Shown one piece after another: positions 23,185-35,300 of a DNA stretch of 64,000 bases. The translations under genes were made by a program, and so were the position numbers. This DNA comes from Nannochloropsis oceanica (lineage: Eukaryota; Sar; Eustigmatophyceae; Eustigmatales; Monodopsidaceae), in assembly GCA_004519485.1 (NCBI GenBank), contig CP038133.1, positions 1,074,830-1,138,829 of the forward strand, given 5' to 3'. The notes beneath the pieces were generated by a model. The model saw only the letters and a program-made list of their open reading frames with translations, was not told where the DNA came from and ran no database searches. Numbering within the stretch: the stretch's first letter is position 1; each line of letters starts with the position of its first letter.

Positions 23185-25857
23185 TTATGCATGCACGATG
23201 TGCGACGCAAACTGCGCCTGCAGCCTGTCAAATGCAGTGTCTAAGGTGGAGAGCATGGTGACGTAGGGGTGGGTGGGCGCGCACTTCTGCAGTTGGCTGC
23301 AAAGAAAAGGAAGAAAGAGAGGAAGGAAGGTAGGAGGGGATAGAGGGAAATCGGGTGGGATCATTAATCATTATCAGGACAAGTCTCCCGGATAGTCCCT
23401 CCCTTTCCTCTCTGTCATCTACCTTAACAGCTTCGCCACCGTCTCTTGGGGCTTGTGCAGGTGCTGGGCTGTGGCCACCAGATTCACCAGCGTGTCCGCG
23501 TTGCTCTTGTCGGGGTCCTAGGGAGGGAGGGATGGAGGGAGGGATGGAGGGAGGGATGAAGGAAGGGATGGAGAAAGGGATGGAGGGAGGGATGGAGAAA
23601 GGGATGGAGGGAGGGATGGAAGGAGGGATGGAGGGAAGAAAGGAGGGAGGGAAGAAGGGAGGGAAACGATTATTGACATCTGCTTCCGAGTCCATAAGCG
23701 CACTTTCGCCTTCCATTCGCTCCGTTGTACTTTAGATCCCTCCCTCCCTATTTCTTTCCCCCCCACCCTCACTCACCTCGCGCAGGGCCTGCATGAGGTG
23801 TTTGTCCGCCTCCTCGTACTGACCCTGGTGGATGAGGGCCACGCCCAGCCCTAGAGGGATGGAGGGTGGGAGCAGTGCTCATAATGAGTAAAAACCACAG
23901 ACCTAGAAATCGCTCAGTATTGAGAGGTTCGCATGTCCCTCCCTCCCTCCCTCCCTCCCTCCCTTCCTACCGTTGAGGAGCAAGGCGCTGCTTCCGTACT
24001 TGGCAATAAGCTCCTGAAAAAGCAGCTGGGCGTCACGGTAGCCGGTGCCGCCCTAAGAGGTAGGGGGGGGGAGGGAGGGAAGGAGGGAGGTAGGGAGGGA
24101 GGGAAGGAGGGAAGGGGGGAGGATATAGGTGGATGCTTGGAAGAAAGAAGTAGCCGACAAGGATATCCATCTGTTTTCGATCGTCCTCCTTCCTTCCCTC
24201 CCTCCCTCCCTCCCTCCCTCCCTTCCTCCCTTGGTCCCTACCTGTGCCAAGTCCACCCACGCGCCCGTCATTTGGGTGAGGGTCGCGTCCTCGTCCGCGG
24301 CTTGCATTTGCTTGAGCTGCCTCTGGGCCTGCAGGAGGGAGGGAGGGAGGGAGGGTGGGCAAGGACGGATGGATTTGAGGTGGGAGGGAGGGAGGGAGGG
24401 AGGGAGGGCGACGTACGTGGTCGAGGCGGTCGAGGCGCAGGTAGATGGCGGTCATGAGCGCACGCCTGTGGGTGGGGGGGGGGGAATAGATGTTATATGC
24501 TGACACACACATGTTGTTGTCACCCCCTCGCCCCCTCCCTCCTTCCCCCCCTCCCTGCTTACTGCTCCAGGGTCATGCCCAGGTGCACGGCCCGCAGCGC
24601 TTCCTTGACCGAGCCTTCTTTGAGGTAGATGGTGGCTGCCATGGTCTGCAGCGACGGGGATGACGCAGTCGCGGCATCGTTGAGGAGGGCCTGGAGGGAA
24701 GGAGGGAGGGCAAAGGAGGAAAATGTCAAGCGACGCTACCCGGATGAGGCTCACGGCCGCAGAGGATTGATGTGTGTGTATCACATCTCTCCAAAGGGAC
24801 AGGTGGTCCCTCCCTGCCTCCCTTCCTCCGTCCCTCCTATCCTTCCTTCCTTCCTCTACGCCGGTGCCCAATTTCCCCTGCTTTTCACCCCCTTTTCCTG
24901 ACTGCTTTCCTTCCTCCCTGCCTGCCTACGCTCCTCCTCCTCCTCCTTCCTCCCTCCCTACCTGCAACGTGGCCAAGACCGCCTCACGCTGCTCGGGGCG
25001 AGACTCGTAGACGGCTAGCAGGCGAACGGCCTGGAGGGCTGCAGGGAATGAGGGGAGGACAGGAAGTGGGGGGAATGGAGGGAAAGGTGAATGCAAGGTT
25101 ACAGGGACTATCCCAGACAGTAATACCGCTTGCATGCCCTCTCGTCCTTCCCTCCCTCCCTCCCTCCCTTCCTCCCTCCCTTGCCTATAGGGGTGTCCCC
25201 GCCTTCCTTCACCTCACGAAGGACCACGTCGTACTCCTTGAGGCCCAGGTGGGCTCTATATACAAGGGAAGGAAAAGAAAGGAAGGATGGGAGGGAGGGA
25301 GGGAGGGAGGGAGGGAGGGAGAACAACGGTGAGCAACACACGGCGGAAATGTTCGTCTCAAAAAGACATAGGTGCGAGTGGCCATCTCCTCCTTCAGACT
25401 CTCACTCCTTTTTGCTCTTTTCCCAACGTACCGGTAGACAAATTCGGCTCGTTCCGTCTCCAAGTCGGGGTTGACGCGGCCCAAGGCACTACCTTCGTTG
25501 ATGGCCGCCTGCATAAGAGGGAAGCGGGAAACGAGGGAGGGAGGGAGGGAGGGAGGGAGGGAGGGAGGGAGGGAGGGAGGGAGGGAGGGAGGGAGGGAGG
25601 GTTCTCGGTCTATTGTACGGCAAAGCCAGGAAAAGAAGGCGCGGATTCAGAAGAATGGTAATGCCGCACACATTCTCTAACAAAGACGAAGCGAGGGATT
25701 GCTAAGACAAAAGTGCGGCAAAGACTCCCGCTCGAGCCTCAGAAAGTCATCCCCTATACTCCATGCTCCTCCCTGTCCTCCCACCCTTTTTTCGAACCTG
25801 GAAGTTGCCCACGTAAAATTCCTGACGCAGCGTGTAGAGATCGTCCGGTTCCGCCAT
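23185..25857 (-). CDS. COPE: Coatomer subunit epsilon (COPI coat)
   Basis: Eleven exons: 25857-25798, 25508-25432, 25255-25185, 25038-24962, 24690-24563, 24465-24417, 24328-24242, 24052-23971, 23850-23777, 23517-23423, 23296-23185; in frame throughout, 303 residues (human epsilon-COP is about 308). The N-terminus MAEPDDLYTLRQEFYVGNFQ, then RAEFVYRAHLGLKEYDVVL, LQAVRLLAVY, MTAIYLRLDRLDHAQRQLKQM, GAWVDLAQGG and HPYVTMLSTLD follow epsilon-COP's TPR-like helical repeats. It joins alpha-COP in the COPI outer coat for Golgi-to-ER retrieval. The intron after exon 3 uses a GC donor (ATAG then gcaagg); reading it that way is the only way I found to keep frame and family sequence. Introns show GGGA 5' and CCCT 3' repeats on the transcript. 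Confidence 0.93.
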
Positions 25858-26405
25858 GGTGAGTGCTGTGCAATTAGGGGGTAGATGTGTGTGGATGAGT
25901 GGGGTGTATGCAGGCAAGGAAGGGAGCCCATCGCTGAAGAAGTGCGTTTGGGCCATGATGACGAGGGGAAGAAGGACGAAGGAGAGAGAGTAGACAAGAC
26001 CCGGATCCAAAGGCTAGTGTACTGGATATCCTTCTATGTACGTAGTTTGTGTGATGGTGTGGTCGCGTAGGAGTGTGGTTTCTTAATTCAAAGGAAGCAT
26101 CGCCCCCCAGCCTCGATGACGCCTGTGATGATATGATGAGAAAGACCTCAGCCGCGGGCACTTGCAAGGGCCAATGCAAGGAGGCAGAAAGAAATCACCC
26201 TCCCTCTCCCCGACGATCTCTGGCACACCTTAATACTACCAATAGGAAAGCTCAGGCAAACGTTGCCTTGGCTCAAGGGGGCTGTGCGTGGTCGAGTGCC
26301 GCGTAGGTTTTCACACGACAGTAGCAAAACCCCACTTGGCAAGCCAGCACACATATAGAACATATCGCAGCTCACGCCTCTCTCCCTACCTTGGCACACA
26401 CAGGC
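25858..26405. promoter_or_regulatory. Divergent 5' region, epsilon-COP / Ada2
   Basis: About 550 bases between two outward-pointing starts. No coding signal; no named motif seen. Confidence 0.4.
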
Positions 26406-29400
26406 ATGTCTTCTCCTGCCACCAGCAACGCCGCAGTTAAGGACAACCACCCTGCAATGGTGAAGCAAGCGGCCGATGCGACTGCTGCCGCCAAGGAGAA
26501 GGAGGACTCTGGCGCGCGCGCCGCAGCACGGGAAGCAGCAGCCGACGCAGCCGCCGCCGCTGCGACTGCCCCTCCTTCAGCACCAGCGCCAGTCCCAGGC
26601 GGGTCATTGCAGTTTCGCTCAGACATGCTGCTGGTAGGTGGGAAGCCCGGCTTGTTCCATTGCAATTATTGCATGCGCGACATCAGCAACACCATACGCA
26701 TAAAGTGTACGTGTAGAGGGAGGGAGGGTGCAAGGGGGGAATAGACTTGAGGCCGTGATGGGTTTGGCAGCACTGCGACGGGCAAGTGGTTTTCATTAAT
26801 TTAAGTTAAGGGACGTTGAATTTTGTATGTGTTATACATCCTTACATTTTCTGGTCACTGAAATCAGTTTTATCTCATTTCCTCCCTCCCTCCCTCCCTC
26901 CCTCTCCCGTTCCCTACCTCCTTACCGCCCTCCCTCTCTCCCCCCACCCTCAGGCGCCGAGACGTCCACCTGCCCCGACTGGGATCTCTGTGTGGACTGC
27001 TTTGGTGCGGGCGTGGAGCTGGGGAAGCACAAGAATGATCATGTACGTTAATTTTGGATTGAGAGAAGGAGATGTAACCCTAAATAAGCGGAGGGAAGGA
27101 GGGAGCGAGGGAAGGAAGGAAATGAAAGAGGAGCTACGTGCATTGGGAGAGGCACACGATAAAATAATGGAGGAAGCAGCAATGCCTCGTCTCTGTCTTG
27201 TTTCTCTTAGTGTAGCTGAAGTGACCGACTCTTATCTCTATGCGTTGCCCTGTCGTCTTGTTGGAGCTGACCCTCTTCCCCTCCTCCCTCCCTCCTATTA
27301 GCCCTACCGCGTCGTAGACAACACGGCCTACCCCATCTTCGCCCCCGACTGGACGGCCACGGAGGAGCTATTGATGCTGTCGGGTAGGCCGAGAAAGGGA
27401 GGGAGGGAGGAAGGGACGGAGGGAGGGCGGGCGGATTGAGGGCTTGCGGACAACCCACACGTTGTACGATTATTCTGCAAAAATGGCCTGAACGACTGAC
27501 TATTACGATAGTCGTCAATAGTCGTCGATAGACGTGTGATTAATCGTACTCGTGCATGATTTCCACCGAGGACGACTGGTAGTCGTCGTAGTCGTGGGAC
27601 AACCACTCACTCCTTCTTCGCCTTCCACTCACTCCTTCTTCGCCTTCTCCGTTTCCTCCCCCTCACTCTACTCCCCCTCTTGACTCGCTTTCCTGGATCA
27701 GCCCTGGAAGCCCACGGGATGGGGAATTGGGGCAAGGTCGCCGAGGTCCTCAATTCCAAGGCACGTCCTCCCTCCCTCCCTCCTTCCCTCCCTCCCTCCC
27801 TTCCTTCTTTCCTCACCGACCTCTCCTTCCCTCCCTTCCTCCCAGGATAAGACGGAGAAGGCATGTATGGAGCACTACCTTGACCTCTACTTGCACTCGT
27901 ACGGGAGCATCTTGCCCAAAGACACAGTGGGTTACGGCAAGACCCACGACCTCCTGACCGAGGAGCAGCGCAAGGTGAGAAAGGAGGGAGGGAGGGAGGG
28001 AGGGAGGGAAGGAGGGAGAAAAAGGATCGAGAAGCTCGATTTGGATATCACGCCTCTTTCTTTTGCTCAGTGACTCTCCCTCCCTCCCTCCCTCCCCCGT
28101 AGGAGTACGTGATGGGCCCCCTCGACATGGAAACGTACCCGGAGGCCCTGCACCTGAAGGGCGCCCCCCCCCCCCCTCCTCACGGCACGCCCTACTCGCG
28201 CGAAAAGGGAGGGAAGGAGAAAAGGGAGGGTGGGAGGGAGGGGGGGGAGGCGAGCAGCGGCAGGGGCGAGGGGAAGGAGGGTAGTCAGGCTAAGGAGGGA
28301 GGTGAGAAGGGGATTATGGAGGGAAAGAGGGCGGGGAAGCGAAATGAGTGGTGTGGTGTTTCTCGGCCCGTCTTGAGCTTTCTTCCTCTCCTGTGGTGTC
28401 CTCGTCGTCGTTGCGCTCCCCCTCTCTGACCCTCCCTCCCTCCCTCCCTCCTCAGGCCCCGCGGCCAACCCCCTTCCCTCCGAGTCGGTAATCCCAGGCT
28501 ACATGCCCCTCCGTGGAGACTTTGACGTGGAGCATGACAACGAGGTCCGTCACCCTCCCTCCCTTCCTCCCTCTTTCTCTCGACATCTACTTTCACTCCT
28601 TCCTTCCCTGCCTCCCTCCCTCCCTCCTTCCCTCTTAACTTACGATCCTTTTCTTCTTTCCCTCCCTCCCATCTAACCTCCCTCTTGACTCAACCCTCCC
28701 TCCCTCCCTCCCTCCCTTCCTTCCTTCCTCCCTCTTTACAATCCCCTCCTCTTCTTTCCCTCCCTCCCTCAGGCCGAGCTGATCCTGGCAGAGATGGAGA
28801 TATTACCGGACGAGGACCCGGCGGAGAAGGAGCTCAAGCTCATGGTCGTCGACGTCTTCAACCGGTGCGTGCCCTCCCTCCCTCCCTCCCTCCCTCCCTC
28901 CCTCCCTCCCTCTCTCCTTCCCCCTTCTACCTTCCTTTGATTTTCACTTCAGTCCCAGACTCGATCGTGACGCTCCCTCCCTCCCTCCCTCCCTCCCTCC
29001 CTCCCTCCCTCCCTCCCTCCCTCCCTCCCTCCCTCCCTCCCTCCCTCCCTCCCTCCCTCCCTCCAGCAAGCTGGACGAGCGCGACCGGCGGAAGGAATTT
29101 GTAAAAACCTTCAATTTGACCGACTACAAGGCCCTGCAGGTACGACAAACACCTCCCTCCCTCCCTCCCTCCCTCCCTCCCTTCTGTCCTGATGCGCGTG
29201 TTTTCTCGCACTCGCATTCACCCTCCCTCCCTCCCTCCCTCCCTCCCTCCTTTCCTCCCTCCTTCCCTTCCTTTCCCCTCAGAACAAGGAGAAACGCAAG
29301 CCCAAGGATGAACGCGAGCTCATCGCCAAACTCCGGGTATTCGCGCGCTACCAAACTCCGCAAGAACACGAGCAGTTCGTCCTGGTACGCCTTTCCCCTC

Positions 29401-31741
29401 CCTCCCTCCCTCCCTTGTTCCCTCCCTCTCCTCTCGATGTCTCCATGAATCAACACTCATTTTCCCTCCCTTACTCCCTCCCTCCCTCCCTCCCTCCCTT
29501 CCTCCCTCCGCCTCCCCCTCAGGGCATCTTGGAGGCCAAGCGCCTTCGGAAGCGGATCGAGCAGCTCCAGCAATATCGGCGTCTCGGCATTCGCACCCAG
29601 GTACCCCTCCCTCCCTCCCTCCCTCCCTCCCTCCCTCGTTCTGACAACCTCCTTCCCTTCCCCTCCCCCGCCTCCTGCAGGCCGACGCCCTGGCCTACGA
29701 GAACGAGAAGCGAAAACGGGAGCAAGAGCAGCAGATGCGCAAGCAGGTAGGGAGGAAAGGAGGGCAGAGGGGAGGGGGGGCTGGCTGGCTTAGCGGCTAT
29801 CACCCGCAGCTAAATGATATTGCTCTGCGCTTGTTTGATAGGCTTGTTCGGACCTTGAACCACCTCTCTTTCCCTCCCTCCCTCCCCTCTTCCCTCCCTC
29901 CCTCCCTCCCTCCCTCCCTCCCTCCCTGCGTGAGCGCGAGGAAGCTCCCTCTCTGCCTCTGCGAAACCGTCATATGCATTCTCACCCCTCCCTCCCTCCC
30001 TCCCTCAGCGGGCCGATGCGTCATATTTGTACGAGACGGCCAAACCCGGCAACACCACCAAAGACCGATCTTCGCGCTACAAGAAGAGGCACCGAGGGGA
30101 CAGCGACATGGACAGGTGAGGGAGGGAGGGAGGGAGGGAGGGAGGGAGGGGCAGATGGTTGTTTCCTTCCCCTTTTGGAAGGTCTGTTCTATATTTCTTT
30201 CTCAAGTCTTCTTGCCTCCCTTCCTCCCTCCCTTCCTCCTTCCCTTCCTCCTTCCCTTCCTCCCTCCCCTCCCCCCTCCAGCGCCGTGGCCGGTCTAGAA
30301 GACGCGGAGGGAGGTGGAGGAGGAAGGGGGGGAGGGGGAGGGGAAGGAGGAGCGAAGAGGAAGGGACCAATGGTGCTGCCTGGCCCACTGAACATCGATG
30401 AGTATCCGGGTATGAAGAAGAGAGAGAGAGGGGAGGGAGGAAGGGAGGGAGGGGGGGATATAGCCATTACCTGCAAGCACAGAGAGTCTGAAAACTTTTT
30501 CTCCTCATTTTATCTCATCCCTCTTTTTCTCCCCCTCTTCCTCCCTCCCTCCCTCCCTCCCTTAGGCGTGGAGCTGCTGTCGGGCAAAGAGAAAGAGCTC
30601 TGCGCGGCCTTGCGACTGCTGCCCAAGCACTACCTGTACATCAAGGTAGGGAGGCAGCGAGGGAGGGGAGGAGAAAGGAGCCTAGAAGAAGGAGAAATTG
30701 AGTGCTTCCCTGTATGAAGTCAGATCTGTCGCTATGGCTGTTCAAGACCACCTCATCATTCCTTACTCATTCCCTCCCTCCCTTCCTTCCTTCCTTCCTC
30801 TCCCTCCTTCTCTCTCCTCTAGAACCGCATCCTCCAAGAAAGTCAAGCCGCCGGCCTCCTCCTCCCCACCACCACCACCAGCAGCAGCAGCAGCAGCAAT
30901 GGCAGCAGCGACAGAATGGACGGAAAGGAGGGGGAGAAGGGTGGGCAGGGGCGACCTCCGTCATCGCTGATAGTGATGGATGTGGAGAAGAAGAAGGGGG
31001 TGTATGACTTCATGGTCCGGGTAGGGTGGATCACGCCCCGAGGTGCGTGCAGGGAGCTGCCAGTAGGGGTGGGGGGATAGGCGCAGGGATGGTTACGTAT
31101 GGGCGTATTTCTGCTTCTCCCCCTTGTCTTCCTTAACTCCCTCTCCTCTTCCATCCTCCGCGCTTGGGTGATGGACGGGAACTGCTGGAGGGGTGAAGTG
31201 GAAGGGCTGCCTCGTCCTCTTTCTGACTTTCTCTGACAGTCTCTCTTTTAGCTCCTCTCGTCTTCATCCTTCCCGCCCTCACTTCCTCCCGCCCTCCTTA
31301 TCCCCCACCCTCTCTCTTACAGCTGCCGCCTCCCGTTCCGACGTGAAGGACATTTCTATCACTGTCAGTGGTGGCGAGGGAGGCGCTGTCTCTGAATCTT
31401 CCTCCCTCCCTCCCTCGTCCTCTCCTCCGTCCGCGAAGAAGGGCAGGCCGCCTGGTTCGGGGAAGGAGGCAGGGGAGGAGGAAGGGGAGGAGAAGGGATC
31501 GGGTGGAGACAGGATTGATGTCGACGAGGCACGACCAGAGAAGGAGAAGGGGGGAGAGGGGGCAGGAGGAGGAGGTGGGAAGGGAGAAAAGGGCACGTGC
31601 CCTCCCTCCACGGCAAGCCAGAGGAAATCGTCACGGTCCTCCCCCTCCCCCTCTCCTTCATCTCCAGCGCAGAGTGGCAAGAAGAAGGGGGTGTCAGAAG
31701 AAGGCAAGGGCAAGGTAGAGGCTTCGGCGATGGAGACATGA
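26406..31741 (+). CDS. ADA2: Transcriptional adaptor Ada2 (SAGA/ADA coactivator)
   Basis: Seventeen exons: 26406-26706, 26954-27042, 27302-27383, 27702-27760, 27846-27974, 28103-28301, 28456-28544, 28773-28864, 29067-29139, 29283-29384, 29523-29600, 29681-29746, 30009-30115, 30282-30409, 30566-30645, 30823-31042, 31323-31741; all phases fit, giving 770 residues. Domains in order: Ala-rich N-terminus; ZZ zinc finger (HCNYCMRDI, CPDWDLCVDCF, about 85-131); SANT (EELLMLSALEAHGMGNW, CMEHYLDLYL); the conserved middle (VIPGYMPLRGDFDVEHDNEA, KTFNLTDYKAL); and a SWIRM domain (VELLSGKEKELCAALRLLPK to VYDFMVRVGWITPR) interrupted by a poly-Ser/Gly insert. Ada2 binds Gcn5 and stimulates nucleosome acetylation in the nucleus. 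The acidic Lys/Ser-rich tail is extra. The intron after exon 4 appears to use a GC donor. The protein is longer than most Ada2 because of low-complexity inserts. Confidence 0.92.
28970..29064. repeat. (CCCT)n tract in Ada2 intron 8
   Basis: More than twenty uninterrupted CCTC/CCCT units ending one or two bases before the acceptor ag. It takes the place of the polypyrimidine tract. Confidence 0.95.
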
Positions 31742-32290
31742 GGGAGGGAGGGAGGGAGGGAGGGAGGATGGGCGATTTTTTAATCATCTTATCTGGTGGT
31801 GTTTGTGTAGGTATTTGGATGTGGAGGACGGGCGGGAGGGTTGAATCTGGATATTGAGGCGAATAAACGGAAAGTAAGAAATGAACAAAGAAGAAGAAGA
31901 AGAAGAAGAAGAAAAGGGAAGAGAGGGAGAATAAGGAACAACAGCCATCGCAACAAAGAAAATAAACGCGTATGTCCTCAATGGCCAAGCCAGCGCCGAG
32001 CCCCATCTGGATTTGTCAGTCAGACTCTCCCTCCTCCATCTCACAGGCTGTGAGGGAGGAGGTAAATCACGGGCGCCTTGATTTTTTTGATCTTTTATTT
32101 GCTATTTAAAATCAATCCCTTCCTCTCTTCTTCCCTTTTCTCTTCCCTCCCTCCTTTACTCCCTTTTTTGAACGTCTGGCATGCTCCACGATGCTGCTGC
32201 TGCTGCTGCTGTTGTTGTTACTGTTGATGCTGCTGTTGTTGCTGTTGCAGCTCAGGCTGCTGCTCATGCTGCTGCTGCTTCTGCTACTAG

Positions 32291-32333
<43 letters not shown>

Positions 32334-32373
32334 AATACTGCTGCTGCTGCTGCTGCTGCTAGTGCTGCTGGTG
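31742..32373. repeat. Convergent 3' region with a long CTG/CAG trinucleotide array
   Basis: Contains a GGGA run just after the Ada2 stop, an (AAG)n stretch near 31890-31912, and from about 32191 into the dynein gene an imperfect CTG array (CAG on the dynein transcript) interrupted by GTT, ATG and TAG units. No gene. Confidence 0.85.
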
Positions 32374-35300
32374 CTACTCCTGCTGCTGCTGCTGGACGAG
32401 AAGGGAGAGAGTCTCCTCCAAGCGCATGTCCTCGTCCACCCGAGACCTGACCCACTGATGTCGTTTTGGGGGCATGGAAGTAGGTGAGCTCAGTTTTGGG
32501 CCTCTCTCCCTCCCTCCTTCCCTCCCTCCATCCTTAATGAATGTTTGAATTGCGAATAGACGCCTTTTTCTACACCTTCTTGCCCTCCCTCCCTCCATCC
32601 ATCCATCCCTCATTCCCCCCCTCACCTCTTCGGCTACCCCCAGAACGTGCACATTCCCTGTTGTATCCCCCACCGCCAGCTTCCTCCCATCCCGGGACCA
32701 ACACACCCGAGTCAAGGCCGACGAGGGCTGGGGGGGAGGGAGGGAGGGAGGGAGAGCCGTTGAGGAGGATGCTTTGCGGCTGCTGCATGTAGAGAGGGAG
32801 CCGGACGTAGGAGGAAGAGGAGGAGGGGCAGCAGCAGTGGTGGTGTCCATGACGGGAAAGGGGGGGATAAGCGGGGCCTGTAGGGGATGAAAAAAGATGA
32901 AAATCCACGACGGAAACGATTGAGCGACACCTTTCCTCCTTCCCTCCCTCCCTACCTACCTACCTCAAGGCTTTGGTTGAGGTTCCACAAGCCGAGGTGG
33001 CCGCCTGAGGTGACTGAGGCGAAGACAGCGGGATGGGCAGGACACCTAGGCAGGGAGGGAGGGAAGGAGGGAAGGAGGCGGGGAGGGAGAGGGGGTCGAG
33101 TTGTAGTATAAGTGGACTGAAGCCTCCGAGAAACAAGGCGCACTCGTAACAGAACCCCTCCCTCCCTCCCTCCCTCCCTCCCTCCCTCCCTCCCTCCCTC
33201 CCTCCACACCAGGCAACGTCATTGACACAATCGTAGCAAGTAGCACCGTGTGAGAAGGAGGCCAGTAACGGGCATTGGGGCCGCTGGGTGTCCCTGCGGT
33301 GAGAGATGGGACGAAGAGAGGAGAAGAGGGAAGGAGGAAAGGAGGGAGGGGAGGAGGTACGTCATATAAAAAATCAGTTTCTGGAGATTTGGAACACTCG
33401 CCGGCGCATGTTCTCTTCTCCTCCTTCTATCCATCCCTCCTTTCCTAGACGCACCAGAGCTTGATGGTCCAGTCGACAGAGGAAGAGAGGACGAGGGGGC
33501 CGAGTGCCGAACGCGATGAGGCGGACGAGGAGGAGGAAGGGAAGGAGGAAGAGAGGGAGGACGGGTGCTGGGACAGGCCGGTGATGAGTCCATTGTGGCC
33601 TTCCCACTGAAGAATGAGGAGGAAGAGAGGGAGGGAGGGAGGGAGGATGAGGTGGTGACGAATCATTCACGAACGTGCTTGTCTTCCGCCACATTTTCTC
33701 TCCCTCCATCGTTTCCACGTCTTCCCTACTGACCTGTCGCGGCATTGCCCCTCGCCCAGCAGAAAGAGAGGATGAAGAGAAAGAGGAGGAGGAGGAGGAG
33801 GATGAAGAAGAAGAGGGGAAGTGAAGATACATGTGCCCGCTCTCTCCGCCGACCACCATCTCGTCTTCTCCCTGTTAAGCATCGGACAAGGAAGGGAGGG
33901 ATGTATGGAGGCAGGAGGGAGGGAAAGAAGGAGAGACGATGCATGAATAAATCCTATTCCATATTGAATCCTATTCCATATTGAATCCTATTCCATATTG
34001 AAAACGTCCTATTCCATATGGAAAACGTCCTGCTCCGTATGGAAGCCCGCCCTCATCTTCATGAGCACTTTTTCTCTGCTATGTCTCCCTTCTCCGACTC
34101 TTCCCCCCCTCCCTACCTTTCCATCCCTTTGCAATGTAAAAGCCGTAATGCTGACATTCCGCGGCGGCTGCTGCTGCTGCTGCTGCTGCTCCCTGCAGCT
34201 GCTGCGGCTGCTGCATGAAGACGAGGGAGGGCACCCATCGTAGTGCCGGACATGCGTCACTTCCAACGGCTGCGACAGCTGTCTGCTCGTACGTACACGA
34301 AAACCTCGATCAGACTACACATCTCTCCTTTCCCTGCCTCTCCTCCCTCCCTCCCTCGCACCTGATATCCCACCGACACACTCGGCCATCCGCGGACGCC
34401 GAAAGGAGCGTTTGCGGCTGGATGCTGTCGCCGCTGCCTTGCACCTCCAGGGCGTACACGGGGTGAGTGTGGCCTGAACGACGAAAGGAAGAAGGGAGGG
34501 AGGGAGGGAGGAAGGGAAGCAGCGTGAGGGGGGGAGGGGGGGGGGGTTGTTTCTGAAGCCTTGCACTGCTATGGCATAAAGGCCCGTGTGGGTGTGTCGG
34601 GCCGGAGGGAGGGAGAGACGGAGGAAGCGATGAGAGGAAAGAGGAAGGGGAGAGGGAAAGTACTTGGCATGTAGAAGAAGGAAAAGAAGAAGAAGAAGAA
34701 GAAGAAGAAGAAGAAATTGACATTGTAGAAGTAGTAGTAATTGTTGTTGTTGTTGTTATTGTTGTTGTTGTTGTCGTTGTCGTAGGAGTAGTTGTAGGAG
34801 GAGGAGTAGTGGTAGAAAAAGCCAAAAAGGGATGGATGGATATCGTACCTGCGGTGGAGAGAGGCGAGCGCTGAACAGGAAGGGCCTTGGCCCGCGTGTC
34901 CCACGCCACCACCTGGCCGGAGTATGTGCCTCTGGAGAGGTCGGAAAGGTGGAAGGGAGGGAGGGAGGGAGGGAGGGCGGGAAGGAAGGAGGACGAGTTG
35001 GAGCGCGCGTGCTTTTCCCGTCTCTGAAGAGCCCTTTCCCTTCCTCCTCCTTCCCTCGCTCCCTCCCTCCCTCGCCACGCAAAAGACTCACCCGAAAAGG
35101 AGATGCGGGTCGGAAGGGTGGAAGCGTGACGTTAGCACTGGGGAAGGACAGGCGAAACGGAGCTCAGGTCTGTGTGCATGAAATCAGTTTGATCGTTATG
35201 TGGGTTGGAAGGCAACAGCAAGACATACCACCACCACCACCACCCCCTCCCTCCCTCCCTCCCTCCCTCCCTACCTCCCTACCTGGAGGGGAGCGCGAGA

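Noticed and set aside
25530-25602. CRISPR-like regular array
   Set aside because: It is an uninterrupted GGGA tetranucleotide repeat in a eukaryotic intron, with no spacers.
28685-29104. Open frames made of LPPSLPPSLPPS or REGGREGG repeats, here and at dozens of other places
   Set aside because: They are translations of the (CCCT)n and (GGGA)n intron repeats, which stay open in several frames. Real exons run through them in another frame or strand.
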